Assembly: GCA_041748075.1 (NCBI GenBank)
Contig: JBGTDX010000036.1
Location: forward strand, 235,065 to 299,064
Length of the DNA stretch: 64,000 nucleotides
Source: JBGSYJ01 sp041748075
GTDB lineage: Bacteria > Acidobacteriota > Thermoanaerobaculia > Gp7-AA8
Reading direction: 5' to 3'
In this document: one piece after another, positions 33,036 to 42,536 of the stretch
Layout: every line of letters begins with the position of its first letter
How positions within the stretch are numbered: the stretch's first letter is position 1
Notes under the pieces: generated by a model
Seen by the model: only the letters and a program-made list of their open reading frames with translations
The model's database searches: none
Told to the model about the DNA's origin: nothing
Position numbers and translations under genes: made by a program

Positions 33036-35777
33036 TTACGCTTCCGAGGCTTTGCGCTCGAGCTCTGCCTGGGCGGCGGCGAGACGGGCGACGGGTACAC
33101 GGTAGGGTGAGCACGAAACGTAGTCGAGCCCGCACTCCCTGAAAAAAAAGATCGATTCGGGATCACCGCCGTGCTCTCCGCAGATGCCGACCTTCAGCTC
33201 CGGGTTTGCACTCCGTCCCCGCTCGGTGCCGATCCGGACGAGCTGACCGACTCCTTCCTGGTCGATCGATACGAACGGATCGATCGGCAGAATTCTCTTC
33301 TCGACATACTCGGGCAGAAACGTTCCCGCGTCATCACGCGAATAGCCGAAGGCCAGCTGCGTGAGGTCGTTCGTTCCGAAGGAGAAGAACTCCGCTACTT
33401 CGGCGAGCTTGTCCGCGACGAGCGCCGCACGCGGGATCTCGATCATCGTGCCGACGATGATGGGGATGTCCAGGCCCGCTGTGCGCAGTGTTTCACTTGC
33501 GATCCGTTCGACCATCTCCCGGGTGATCGACAACTCCGCGACGGTGCCGACGAGCGGAATCATGACTTCGGGGCAGGCGTCGATGCCTTCCTTCTTCACC
33601 GCGCACGCAGCCTCGAAGATCGCCTGTACCTGCATCTCGTAAATTTCGGGGAACGTGATTCCGAGGCGGCAGCCGCGATGACCGAGCATCGGATTGGACT
33701 CGTGAAGCTGATTCACTTTCGCGCGCAGCTCGACGAATCCCCAGCTCATGTCGCGAGCGAGCGAAGAAATCTGCGCTTCAGACTGCGGAAGAAACTCGTG
33801 CAGCGGAGGATCGAGAAGACGAATCGTGACAGGCAGCCCGGACAACTCCCGGAAGATGCCTTCGAAATCCTCGCGCTGGAACGGAAGAAGTTTCGCGAGC
33901 GCCTCACGCCGGCCCTTCTCGTCGCGGGCGAGAATCATCTCGCGTACCGCGAGAATCCGATCTTCGCGAAAGAACATGTGCTCCGTGCGACAGAGTCCGA
34001 TTCCCTCCGCTCCGAACTGCCGCGCTACCCGGGCATCCTCCGGTGTGTCGGCGTTCGTCCGCACACCCATCGTGCGCAGCGAGTCCGTCCACTCCATGAT
34101 CTGCTTGAAGTTCCGGAAGGTCAGCGAGTCCTCCGGAGCCATGCTGCCCTCGACCAGTACCTGCATGATCTCGGATGAGCGTGTCGGAAGGCGCGCTGTG
34201 ATCACCTCGCCGCTCGTTCCGTCGATGGCGATCCATTCGCCCTCATCCAGTGGAGTGAATCCATCGACACGGAGCTGCGAGCGACCGTAGTCGATCCTGA
34301 GTGCTGAGCATCCGACGATGCAGGGTTTACCCATGCCGCGTGCCACGACGGCCGCGTGGGACGTCAGTCCTCCACGCGAGGTCAGAATCCCCGCGGCTGC
34401 ATGCATGCCCGCGATGTCTTCCGGCGACGTTTCGATCCGGACGAGAATCACCGGATCGCTTCCTTTCGCCATCTCAACCGCGCGCTCGGCCGTGAAAACG
34501 ATCCGTCCCGCGGCTGCGCCCGGTCCTGCTGCCAGCCCACGCGCGAGAACGCGACCCTGCCGCACCGCTTCGTCGCGGGCCGCCGAGTCGAACACCGGCG
34601 CGAGCAACTGAATGATCTGTCCCGGCTCGACGCGCGAGATGGCTTCGGTCGTATCGATCAGGCCTTCCTCGACCATATCGCACGCGATTCTCACGGCAGC
34701 GAACCCGGTTCGCTTCCCGGTGCGCGTCTGGAGCAGATAGAGCTTGCCCGATTCGACCGTGAACTCGATGTCCTGCATGTCGCGGTAGTGCGCCTCGAGC
34801 TTCCTATACACGTCGACGAGCTGCCCGTAGACCTCGGGCATCGACTCCTCGAGCGAAGCTTCGGTGTGCTCAGGATCCTGCTCGCGCGAGATCGGATACG
34901 GCGTGCGGATTCCGGCGACAACATCTTCGCCCTGCGCGTTCGGAAGGTATTCGCCATAGAAACGGCGTTCACCCGTCGACGGGTTGCGTGTGAACGCGAC
35001 GCCCGTCGCGCAGTCGGAGCCCATGTTTCCGAAGACCATCGACTGCACGTTCACCGCGGTGCCCCACTCATCGGGAATCGCATTGAGTCTGCGATACGTG
35101 ATCGCACGCGTGTTGTTCCATGAACTGAATACTGCTCCGATGGCGCCCCATAGCTGCTTTTCGACGTCCTGAGGAAATGCGTTACCCGTTGCGGACTGAA
35201 CGAGCTCTTTGTACGACACCACGAGCTTGCGCAACCCGTCTGCCGGGATCTCCGGATCCGACTTCAGGTCGAGACTTTCTTTCAGCTCTGAGAGCAGCTC
35301 TTCAAACTGGTGATGGCCGACGCCGAGAACGACGTTGGAGTACATCTGAATGAACCGTCGATAGGAGTCGAAGGCGAAACGTTCGTCGCTGGATGAGCGT
35401 GCAAGCCCTTCAACGGTTTCATCATTCAGTCCGAGATTGAGGATCGTGTCCATCATCCCCGGCATCGATGCCCGGGCGCCGGAACGGACGGAAACAAGGA
35501 GCGGTCTGGAGGCGTCGCCGAAGCGCTTTCCGACACTCTTTTCGATCTTCTCGAGATTGGTTCGGACTTCGTTGTCCAGAGACGAAGGAAACGTTTCGCC
35601 GTTCCTGTAGTAGTGGATGCAGGCGACCGTCGAGATCGTGAAACCCGCCGGCACGGGCACTCCGATCCTCGTCATTTCCGCGAGGCCGGCCCCCTTGCCG
35701 CCCAGGACATCCTTCATCTCGCCATGGCCATCGGCCTGGCCGTCACCGAAGTAATAAATGAATTGTGTCGTTTCCAT
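33036..35777 (-). CDS. ppdK: Pyruvate, phosphate dikinase
   Basis: 913 aa with all three domains. The N-terminal ATP-grasp domain begins FGDGQADGHGEMKDVLGGKG and includes VSVRSGARASMPGMMDT. The central phosphohistidine domain has ILTSRGGLTSHAAVVARGMG (swivelling His). The C-terminal PEP/pyruvate barrel has GLCRTEHMFF, GTNDLTQ and GICGEHGGDP. It interconverts pyruvate and PEP with ATP and phosphate. It lies 20 nt downstream of the glyQS-lipoprotein run on the same strand, with GAGGGG before the ATG. Confidence 0.96.
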   Translation of the reverse strand: METTQFIYYFGDGQADGHGEMKDVLGGKGAGLAEMTRIGVPVPAGFTISTVACIHYYRNGETFPSSLDNEVRTNLEKIEKSVGKRFGDASRPLLVSVRSGARASMPGMMDTILNLGLNDETVEGLARSSSDERFAFDSYRRFIQMYSNVVLGVGHHQFEELLSELKESLDLKSDPEIPADGLRKLVVSYKELVQSATGNAFPQDVEKQLWGAIGAVFSSWNNTRAITYRRLNAIPDEWGTAVNVQSMVFGNMGSDCATGVAFTRNPSTGERRFYGEYLPNAQGEDVVAGIRTPYPISREQDPEHTEASLEESMPEVYGQLVDVYRKLEAHYRDMQDIEFTVESGKLYLLQTRTGKRTGFAAVRIACDMVEEGLIDTTEAISRVEPGQIIQLLAPVFDSAARDEAVRQGRVLARGLAAGPGAAAGRIVFTAERAVEMAKGSDPVILVRIETSPEDIAGMHAAAGILTSRGGLTSHAAVVARGMGKPCIVGCSALRIDYGRSQLRVDGFTPLDEGEWIAIDGTSGEVITARLPTRSSEIMQVLVEGSMAPEDSLTFRNFKQIMEWTDSLRTMGVRTNADTPEDARVARQFGAEGIGLCRTEHMFFREDRILAVREMILARDEKGRREALAKLLPFQREDFEGIFRELSGLPVTIRLLDPPLHEFLPQSEAQISSLARDMSWGFVELRAKVNQLHESNPMLGHRGCRLGITFPEIYEMQVQAIFEAACAVKKEGIDACPEVMIPLVGTVAELSITREMVERIASETLRTAGLDIPIIVGTMIEIPRAALVADKLAEVAEFFSFGTNDLTQLAFGYSRDDAGTFLPEYVEKRILPIDPFVSIDQEGVGQLVRIGTERGRSANPELKVGICGEHGGDPESIFFFRECGLDYVSCSPYRVPVARLAAAQAELERKASEA

Positions 35778-35797
35778 GCTGGTTGCAACCCCTCTAG

Positions 35798-37114
35798 CTA
35801 TCGGGCGACATCTTTCGCCGGACTGAGACGCAGCTCGACGCTGGTGAGCATCTCACGCTCCAGGCGTTTTTGCGGAACCTGTTCGAGATCGTCGGGACCC
35901 ACCACATCGAATCGGACTCGTGCAACATCGACGCCGCGGCGCACAAGCTCGGAGCGTAACGAATCGAGTTGCCGCGTCGCCGTACCTCGGACGGAATCGG
36001 CTGCTGCGGGCTCGAGTATCCGCCTGATGAGGGAGAGGGAACCGCTGCCGGATCGTGAAATGCGGCTGACGAGCCACCGCAGACTCTGCTCGCTCGCTTC
36101 CGGCCTGATGTCGCCTTCGGTATCAAAGACGATTCCAAAAAGAGGGACGCTGCCTGACCTTTCCAGCCATCGATCCATCACCTGATGATCTCCGGGACCG
36201 GATGATTCATCGCCCGTCTTCTCTCCGAACCAGGCCGGGGCGGCATGAATCGGCGTGATCTTGTGGTACCACGTCATGCCATTCAGAGAGCGCCCGTCGG
36301 GGCTCACCACGAGGGCGCCGAAGCCATACTCGTTTCCCCTCATGTAGAGAAATCGAAACGACCGTTCGATCCATGCGCCATCAATATGTATGGGCGGCTC
36401 GGCAGCCACGTCCCCGCGAATCCGGATACCTTCCTGTACAAATCGAGCGTCCCGTCCGTTGATCTGCCAGCTGCCTTCGAAAACGGGTGGTATGTATTCC
36501 GCCGTTTCCGTTCCCGACGCATAGAGAGAGGCAATGGCGACGGTCTTTTCGGTGCCTTCCTGAATGGTCACGCGCAGGGATGACGCCTCCGAGGGAGGAA
36601 CATTCAGAAACTCGGGACGTGAAGGATCTATCAGTTGGACGGTCCCGAGAGGCGTGAAGGTCTGTCCGTCGACGGAGCGTTCGAACAGCACAGAGCCGGG
36701 CGCCTCGTCGCGAGCGATTGTGACACCGACCTGTTCGATCATGCTTCGTGCCGGCAGAGCGATGACCATCATATGGGCAGGATCCCTGGGTGGAGTGGTC
36801 CAGCTGGTTGCCGGGTCGTCGTCGATGGCATGAAGGGCTGAGGCATCGAGCCTGAGCTCTCCCGTCCGGGTCGTCACTGCTGCACCCCGTGCAAGGCTCA
36901 GAAGATTTGGTTGCGACGACTCGGCTGTTCCCGGCGTCGGGGTCGGAAGATCTGGTTCGTCGGCGCGGCAGGCCACCAGTACGATCGAAATGACCAGTGC
37001 CGCGGCGACGCGCATCCATCTCCGGTTGAGTGAATCCCGCAGTGTCACCCCCGGATCTGCCTCAGCTGAAAACGGCGAAACGAAAGGCGCGATCTCGCGG
37101 TACGGCCGTCTCAT
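35798..37114 (-). CDS. Discoidin-type domain plus OmpA-like lipoprotein
   Basis: Up to 438 aa. A lipobox, SIVLVAC, sits at residue ~49 if the ATG at 37114 is used (coupled to glyS by ATGA), or at ~16 if translation begins at the ATG at 37015, which gives a normal signal. A coagulation-factor F5/8-like fold follows (ATRTGELRLDASALHAIDDD, then SLRVTIQE), then FGIVFDTEGDIRPEASEQSL and VVRR-GVDVARVRFDVVGP-like segments of an OmpA peptidoglycan-binding domain, weakly conserved. Probably an outer-membrane lipoprotein binding sugar and cell wall. Function unknown. Confidence 0.65.
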   Translation of the reverse strand: MRRPYREIAPFVSPFSAEADPGVTLRDSLNRRWMRVAAALVISIVLVACRADEPDLPTPTPGTAESSQPNLLSLARGAAVTTRTGELRLDASALHAIDDDPATSWTTPPRDPAHMMVIALPARSMIEQVGVTIARDEAPGSVLFERSVDGQTFTPLGTVQLIDPSRPEFLNVPPSEASSLRVTIQEGTEKTVAIASLYASGTETAEYIPPVFEGSWQINGRDARFVQEGIRIRGDVAAEPPIHIDGAWIERSFRFLYMRGNEYGFGALVVSPDGRSLNGMTWYHKITPIHAAPAWFGEKTGDESSGPGDHQVMDRWLERSGSVPLFGIVFDTEGDIRPEASEQSLRWLVSRISRSGSGSLSLIRRILEPAAADSVRGTATRQLDSLRSELVRRGVDVARVRFDVVGPDDLEQVPQKRLEREMLTSVELRLSPAKDVAR

Positions 37115-39240
37115 CCTTTCTTCCCGGAAGCGTAATCGCTGCGGTCGACGACGACCCTGGTGACATCAGCGATCATTCGCGCCGCACCGCCGACCTGTTG
37201 AAGCAGGGCCATGCGGTTGTCGCGAATTGCAGGATCCTCGACCATGACGAGAACCTCATTGAAGAAGTTCTCCAGTTCGGGAGCCATGGCTGCGAACGAA
37301 TCGAGAGCTTCGCGATAACGCTTCTGGGCGACCAGTTCGTCGATCTGATCCCGAACCAGATGTGCGAGATCAGCCAGACGTTTTTCGGCCGGTTCCACCA
37401 GCAGAGAACGATCAACGGATGAACTGCTGGCATCCGCGGTGATGTTCGCGATGCGTTTCGCGGAATCGAGGATCGAAAGGAAGCTGCTTTGATTGCGGAT
37501 CTCGCGAAGCGCTTTCGCGCGATCGAGAGCATCGGTGATGGAATTGCTCCAGCCCGAGGCCATGACTGCCGCGACTTCGTCGTAAGCGAGGCTGTGAGGG
37601 GTGTTCTCGAAGAGCGTTCGAACGCGCTCCGCAAAGAAATCCAGCAGTTCGGCGCTGGCGGCTCTGGTGGCGGCGACGTCCGCATTGTGCGCATCCAGTC
37701 CGATGTGGATCAGACTCTCGACGGGAACCGCGAGCTCCCATCCATCTCGGTTGGCAAGGATCTGCACCACTCCCTGAGCGGTCCGCCGGAGAGCAAAGGG
37801 ATCCTTCGAGCCCGTCGGCTTCATTCCCACCAGAAAAAATCCGCTGAGCGTGTCGATTCGATCCGCTACGGAAACGATCGCGCCGGCCAGGTTGCGAGGG
37901 AGCGCACCCTCCGCTCCGAGAGGAAGGTAATGGTCGTAGATGGCCATCCAGGTCTCATCCGGGTAGCCTTCTTCACTCGCGTAGATACCGCCGATCTTTC
38001 CCTGCAGCTCGGTGAACTCCCGAACCATCTCGGTCATCAGGTCTGCCTTTGCCAGGCGCGCTGCAGTCGCGACACTTTCCTTCGAAGCCCCGGCGCCGGC
38101 GTCCTCGAGAATTCTCCGCGCGATCTCGACGATGCGCGAGCTCTTGCCCGCATAATCCCCGAGCTTCTCCTGAAATTGAAGGTGCGCCAGATCCGCCACC
38201 CTCTCTTCCAGTTTTCGCTTCCTGTCCGTTTCGTAGAAGAACCGCGCATCTGCAAAGCGGGCGTTCGTGACGAATGCGTTGCCGCTCGCGACGTTCCCGT
38301 CGTGATCATCGGTCAGATCCATGACCGCGAGAAAAAAGCTCGAGAGCTTCTCTTCCTTCATGATGGGAAGCTGCTTCTGATGGACCCTCATGACCGTGAT
38401 GAGGACTTCCTCAGGAAGCTGAAGAAATGCTTCGTCGAACTCCGCTCTCACGATGCCGGGAAACTCGGTGAGGTAGCGCCACTGGCTCCAGATGGTTTCG
38501 TCATCCGCCGGCGTTCCGCCAACCTGTTTCGCGAGCCCTCTGCATCGTTGGCGCATCATGGACTCGCGAACGGCAGGATCCGCGACGACGTGCGCCTCGC
38601 CGAGTGATTCGATGTACTGCTCATAAGACCCGACGGTAACGTTCCCGGTCGAGAGAATGCGGTGGCCGCGCGTCCTGATGCCGGAGGGCACTCCAAGGAT
38701 CTCGATCGGAAGAGGACTGCCGTCCAGAATCGAGACGACGCTGTGAACGGGACGGATCCAGGATCGTTCTCCACCGCCCCAACGCATCATCTTCGGCCAT
38801 CGGATGCTCTCGATGATTCCCGGAATCCTGGCTGTAAGGATCTCGGAGATCGCCTTCCCGGGCACCGTTCTCTTCAGCCGTATGTAGTCATCGCCTGGCT
38901 GATCGGTCTGGACGTCGTCGAAGGTAGCCTGATTTTTCTTCAGGAAGCCGAGCAGAGCGGGGGCAGGCGAGCCGTCCGCCCCAAAGGAGATCTTCCGCGG
39001 CGGACCCTTGATCTCCTCGATGTGATCCTCCTGTTTTTCGGGAAGGCCCGCCATCTGGAAGTAAATTCTTCGCGAGGTCGCGCCGATTCTCAACAGGGAC
39101 GATGCTTCCGTCGCGGCGATCCCGAGCTCGGTTGCGTACAGGTGCAGTAACTCGGCTTCGACGCGCGGCGGCGGGAGCATCCACGCCGGGATCTCCTCGG
39201 TCAACACTTCGAAAAAGTACGATCTCGTTCCGTCGCTCAT
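37111..39240 (-). CDS. glyS: Glycyl-tRNA synthetase beta subunit
   Basis: 709 aa. YFFEVLTEEIPAWMLPP at the N-terminus, SIRWPKMMRWG, VRPVHSVVSI, FVTNARFADARFFYETDRKR, LFFV-KMKPTGSKDPFALRR-like segments and a helical anticodon-binding tail (DELVAQKRYREALDSF) are diagnostic. It recognises tRNA-Gly and forms an alpha2beta2 enzyme with GlyQ. The ATG at 39240 overlaps the glyQ stop (ATGA); a longer frame upstream lies inside glyQ. Confidence 0.95.
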   Translation of the reverse strand: MSDGTRSYFFEVLTEEIPAWMLPPPRVEAELLHLYATELGIAATEASSLLRIGATSRRIYFQMAGLPEKQEDHIEEIKGPPRKISFGADGSPAPALLGFLKKNQATFDDVQTDQPGDDYIRLKRTVPGKAISEILTARIPGIIESIRWPKMMRWGGGERSWIRPVHSVVSILDGSPLPIEILGVPSGIRTRGHRILSTGNVTVGSYEQYIESLGEAHVVADPAVRESMMRQRCRGLAKQVGGTPADDETIWSQWRYLTEFPGIVRAEFDEAFLQLPEEVLITVMRVHQKQLPIMKEEKLSSFFLAVMDLTDDHDGNVASGNAFVTNARFADARFFYETDRKRKLEERVADLAHLQFQEKLGDYAGKSSRIVEIARRILEDAGAGASKESVATAARLAKADLMTEMVREFTELQGKIGGIYASEEGYPDETWMAIYDHYLPLGAEGALPRNLAGAIVSVADRIDTLSGFFLVGMKPTGSKDPFALRRTAQGVVQILANRDGWELAVPVESLIHIGLDAHNADVAATRAASAELLDFFAERVRTLFENTPHSLAYDEVAAVMASGWSNSITDALDRAKALREIRNQSSFLSILDSAKRIANITADASSSSVDRSLLVEPAEKRLADLAHLVRDQIDELVAQKRYREALDSFAAMAPELENFFNEVLVMVEDPAIRDNRMALLQQVGGAARMIADVTRVVVDRSDYASGKKG

Positions 39241-40163
39241 GCGGTCTCCTTGGACGGAAGACTCGCGAGCCATGCAGCCCGGGCCGATCCGGTCAGCAGA
39301 GGGAATTCCAGGGCCCGTCGTGACTCCAGATACGCGCGAGCACACTGTATAGCCAGCTCGCGAACCCGTCTGATCACGCCCACGCGTTCGGTCACCGACA
39401 CCGCCCCTCGCGCATCGAGTGTATTGAAAACGTGCGAACACTTGAGCGTCCAGTCATAGGCCGGCAGAACGAGCTTCTGTTCGAGACAGCGATTTGCCTC
39501 CCGCTCATAACTCTCGAAGAGCTTCCAGTGGAGATCGACGTCGGCAACCTCGAAGTAATATTTAGAGAACTCGTACTCCTCCTGCTTGCGTATCGGGCCG
39601 TATCCAAAGCCTCCGCCCCACTCGATGTCATAGACAGATTGACTCCGGGACAGAAACATCGTGAGTCGTTCGAGCCCGTAAGTGATCTCAGCGGTAATGG
39701 GCGACAAGTCGATCCCGCCGGCCTGCTGAAAATAGGTGAACTGGCTGATTTCCATGCCGTCGAGCAGGACCTGCCATCCCACACCCCATGCACCGAGCGT
39801 CGGCGACTCCCAGTTGTCTTCTTCGAAACGGATGTCATGACGCGTCAGATCGAGGCCGATCGCGCGGAGAGAGTCGAGATAAAGATCCTGAACCTCGAGC
39901 GGTGACGGCTTGAGCACGACCTGAAGCTGGTAGTGCTTGTAGAGCCGGAATGGATTGTCTCCATACCGCCCATCTGCGGGGCGCCGCGAGGGCTGTACGT
40001 AAGCGACTTTCCAGGGCTCAGGCCCCAGGACCCGCAAGAACGTCGCGGGATGCATCGTGCCGGCGCCGACCTCGAGATCCATCGGATACTCGACAGCGCA
40101 TCCACGCTCGGTCCAGAAACCCTGGAGAGTGGAGATCAGCGATTGAAACGAGAGGCGTGACAT
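39237..40163 (-). CDS. glyQ: Glycyl-tRNA synthetase alpha subunit
   Basis: 308 aa class II catalytic subunit. SFQSLISTLQGFWTERGCAV, GAGTMHPATFLRVLGPEPW, YVQPSRRPADGRYGDNPFRL, RFEEDNWESPTLGAWGVGW and QAGGIDLSPITAEITYGLER are the conserved motifs. It activates glycine and charges tRNA-Gly with GlyS. A TAGAAT box ends 8 nt before the ATG. First gene of a leftward run ending with ppdK. Confidence 0.96.
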   Translation of the reverse strand: MSRLSFQSLISTLQGFWTERGCAVEYPMDLEVGAGTMHPATFLRVLGPEPWKVAYVQPSRRPADGRYGDNPFRLYKHYQLQVVLKPSPLEVQDLYLDSLRAIGLDLTRHDIRFEEDNWESPTLGAWGVGWQVLLDGMEISQFTYFQQAGGIDLSPITAEITYGLERLTMFLSRSQSVYDIEWGGGFGYGPIRKQEEYEFSKYYFEVADVDLHWKLFESYEREANRCLEQKLVLPAYDWTLKCSHVFNTLDARGAVSVTERVGVIRRVRELAIQCARAYLESRRALEFPLLTGSARAAWLASLPSKETA

Positions 40164-40171
40164 GAGGGCGC

Positions 40172-40177
40172 ATTCTA
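40172..40177 (-). promoter_or_regulatory. -10 box of glyQ, leaderless type
   Basis: TAGAAT on the reverse strand, ending 8 nt before the glyQ start. A TTGACG lies about 22 nt further upstream, too far for a normal -35. Confidence 0.4.
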
Positions 40178-40201
40178 ACGCGGCGCCGCCTCTGTTTCAC
40201 G

Positions 40202-40870
40202 TCAACGAGTTCGGCGGACGTGGGAGGTCGGTTCTTCAGTCTCGATTTCAGCGGGAGAATCGTCCTGCCCGGGATCGATCCCACCCGGAGTGGGAGTTGG
40301 CGCCGCAGGCTCCTCGGCGGGAGGAGGCGGAGGGACCTCTCTCTCGATCGGAGGGAGGGTCGGAACCGGCGTTGCGGCAGGAGTTCCGGTTGGACTCGGG
40401 GCAGGTGTCGCCGTGGGAGTTGGGGCCGGAGTGGGGCTCGCTCTTGGTGGTGTTGCCCGCGAAGCTGGAACGGGAGGCTGTGGAGTCGCGACCGGTGCTG
40501 CGGGTCGCAGGCTCGAGGGAACCTCTCGAGGCTCTCTTGCGGGAGGAGCAGCCGCGGGGACAGGTATTGTGGGGTCGGAGCCCTCGGGAGGAGCCGTCGA
40601 GACTCTCGGGTCCAGAATGGTGAATGCCGTCGTCGTATCGAGATTCGTCTCCGTCGTTTCGGGCGTGTGTGGAGGGACCGGAACCATGTCGCCAGGGGCA
40701 TGAATGGTCGAGGTGACGCCGCTGACCGCCCCCTCATCGATGACCTGGTACTGCTCGGTCTGCCGGACCAGGTCATTGTCCGGGGATCCGCAGCCAGCGC
40801 TGAGCGCGGCGACCGCGAGAAGGACGACCAGGACCTGATTGCTGAGCTGCCTGCTGAAGATTCCTGACAT
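40202..40870 (-). CDS. Proline/threonine-rich lipoprotein
   Basis: 222 aa. Type II signal peptide (VVLLAVAALSAGC, Cys at residue ~27), then low-complexity Pro/Thr/Ala sequence with PTPAPTPTATPAPSP, and no folded domain that I can recognise. It probably spans the periplasm from the outer membrane. Composition alone generates many spurious open frames on the other strand, so the reverse-strand lipoprotein is the best reading because of its clear lipobox. Confidence 0.6.
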   Translation of the reverse strand: MSGIFSRQLSNQVLVVLLAVAALSAGCGSPDNDLVRQTEQYQVIDEGAVSGVTSTIHAPGDMVPVPPHTPETTETNLDTTTAFTILDPRVSTAPPEGSDPTIPVPAAAPPAREPREVPSSLRPAAPVATPQPPVPASRATPPRASPTPAPTPTATPAPSPTGTPAATPVPTLPPIEREVPPPPPAEEPAAPTPTPGGIDPGQDDSPAEIETEEPTSHVRRTR

Positions 40871-41012
40871 GAGCGGAGAGGTGGCAGTATCTGTGCCAGA
40901 CCTCGGCGAACAACGAGCGCTGTGCCGCTTTGCTAAGACTCATCACGCCAGAAGGTTGCATGAAGTCGAACCCGTTTTGTCACTGCAGCCTGAAACGAAA
41001 CCGTTACGCCGC

Positions 41013-41041
41013 TTGAGGCTGGCGGATCTGCAGGCTATCGT
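41013..41041 (+). promoter_or_regulatory. Promoter of the aspartic-protease-like lipoprotein, leaderless type
   Basis: TTGAGG, a 17-nt spacer and TATCGT; the -10 ends 7 nt before the ATG at 41049. Confidence 0.45.
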
Positions 41042-41048
41042 AACGTCT

Positions 41049-42362
41049 ATGCGGCTCCCCTCCCGTGCTGGTCTGCTGTTGACGCTGCTCACAGGATGCG
41101 CCCTCTATTCCGACGTTGCCATCACGCCCCTGTTCGTCACGGGACTGAAGATCGACCGGGGGTCGACTCTGTACGAGATGGTCGAGTTCGGTGAGTACGG
41201 CAGGGCTTCTGCGCATGCAAGGTTCATCGACCGGAAGGATTCACCCAACGCGCGCGAGCTCGCGACGCTCGGGCGCGCCGAGCTGGCGTCGGGGCGGCTT
41301 GACCTGGCGCGCACGCATCTTCGCATGGCGCTCGATCTCAGGCCGCCGAGAGAGCTGCGGTCCGAGATCGCCTGGGATCTGTCCCAGACCGAGTACCTCG
41401 CGAACAACTTCGCCTCGTCGCGGGAGTGGGCTCTCGAGGCTTCCCGTGAAGGCATGCGCATCAAGCCCTGGCATATGGATTATCTCGAAGCGCTGTCCGA
41501 GACGAACGTGTATCGAATGACTGCAGAGGGAGAGGAGCGCGTCGCGATGCAGTTCGGAAAGCCCGACATCCCGCGCATTTCTGTCAAGGTCAACGACCGG
41601 GTTACGGCAACGGCCGTGATCGACTCGGGAGCTGTGTTATCGATCATCTCCGAGGAATTTGCGGCGGTTTCCGGCGCGCGGTCGCTGGGCAGCTTCAGGG
41701 GAACATTCTATGGCTTGCTGGGCGAGCCGATCTCCGTCACGTTCGGATTGATCGATTCGATGAACTTCGGGAATCTGCGCGTCGAAAATATCCCGGTGGC
41801 CATCATGCCGGACGAAAAGCTGCACTTTTTCGTTCACAACGACGAGCCCTTCAGGATGGATCTGCTGCTGGGGACGAACCTTCTCAAGGAGTTCCGGCTC
41901 GAATTCGACTTCAGGGGCTCCTGGATCGGATTCACGCCGCTGGTACCGGGGATGCGCGCCCCGGCCGAGAATCAGAACCTCTTCTTCGTGGGATTCCGGC
42001 CGCTCGTGCAGACGTCGATCAATCGGCGAGGGTGGTATCTGTTTCTTCTCGATACAGGCTCCGAGGTGACATTCCTGAACGGCACGACACTGTCGAAAAC
42101 GAATGTCCGCAACTCACCGAAGATTCATGGAGCGCTGATGCAGGGCCTGGGGGGAGCACAGCAGCGTGGCTCGAAGATCGAGAACGTGGACATCGGTGTC
42201 GATCGCTGGGCTGGTGCGTTCAAGACGTTGCCTCTTTATGGCAGTGAATCGAACGACGCGCTCGGAATCCTGGGACAGAACTACCTCAAGAATTTCCGGG
42301 TCATCCTCGACTTTGGGAGGATGCGTCTCGACCTCGAGCCGCCGCGCGGATTCCTGAGGTGA
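41049..42362 (+). CDS. Lipoprotein with two retropepsin-like aspartic protease motifs
   Basis: 437 aa. Lipobox LLTLLTGC (Cys ~17), then a short helical TPR-like region (residues ~45-150), then two clan AA repeats. The first has AVIDSGAVLSIIS (active-site DSG) followed by LLLGTNLLKEFRLEFDF; the second has FLLDTGSEVTFLNG (DTG) followed by LGILGQNYLKNFRVILDF. The flap-end hydrophobic-hydrophobic-Gly motif appears in both halves (LLLG, GILG). A single chain could therefore form a pepsin-like pseudo-dimer in the periplasm. The ATG at 41049 places the lipobox correctly; a longer frame reaches back to 40839. Confidence 0.8.
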   Translation: MRLPSRAGLLLTLLTGCALYSDVAITPLFVTGLKIDRGSTLYEMVEFGEYGRASAHARFIDRKDSPNARELATLGRAELASGRLDLARTHLRMALDLRPPRELRSEIAWDLSQTEYLANNFASSREWALEASREGMRIKPWHMDYLEALSETNVYRMTAEGEERVAMQFGKPDIPRISVKVNDRVTATAVIDSGAVLSIISEEFAAVSGARSLGSFRGTFYGLLGEPISVTFGLIDSMNFGNLRVENIPVAIMPDEKLHFFVHNDEPFRMDLLLGTNLLKEFRLEFDFRGSWIGFTPLVPGMRAPAENQNLFFVGFRPLVQTSINRRGWYLFLLDTGSEVTFLNGTTLSKTNVRNSPKIHGALMQGLGGAQQRGSKIENVDIGVDRWAGAFKTLPLYGSESNDALGILGQNYLKNFRVILDFGRMRLDLEPPRGFLR

Positions 42363-42536
42363 TGGGAGTCGCGTGTCATGCGTGAGCTCGACAATACGGG
42401 ACCCGTCATTGGTGGACAGCGATGACACTCCAGGATGACGGGTCGATAGCTTCCACGAACAGGTGCATGGAAGCGTCGAGAAAGGCAGAACGGCGCAGCC
42501 ACGCTCGCGCATGACCGTCAGAAAGGCCTCATCCCG

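Noticed and set aside
33171..34178. Long rightward frame across ppdK
   Set aside because: Antisense shadow of a complete, motif-bearing PPDK gene; no start signal and low-complexity charged sequence.
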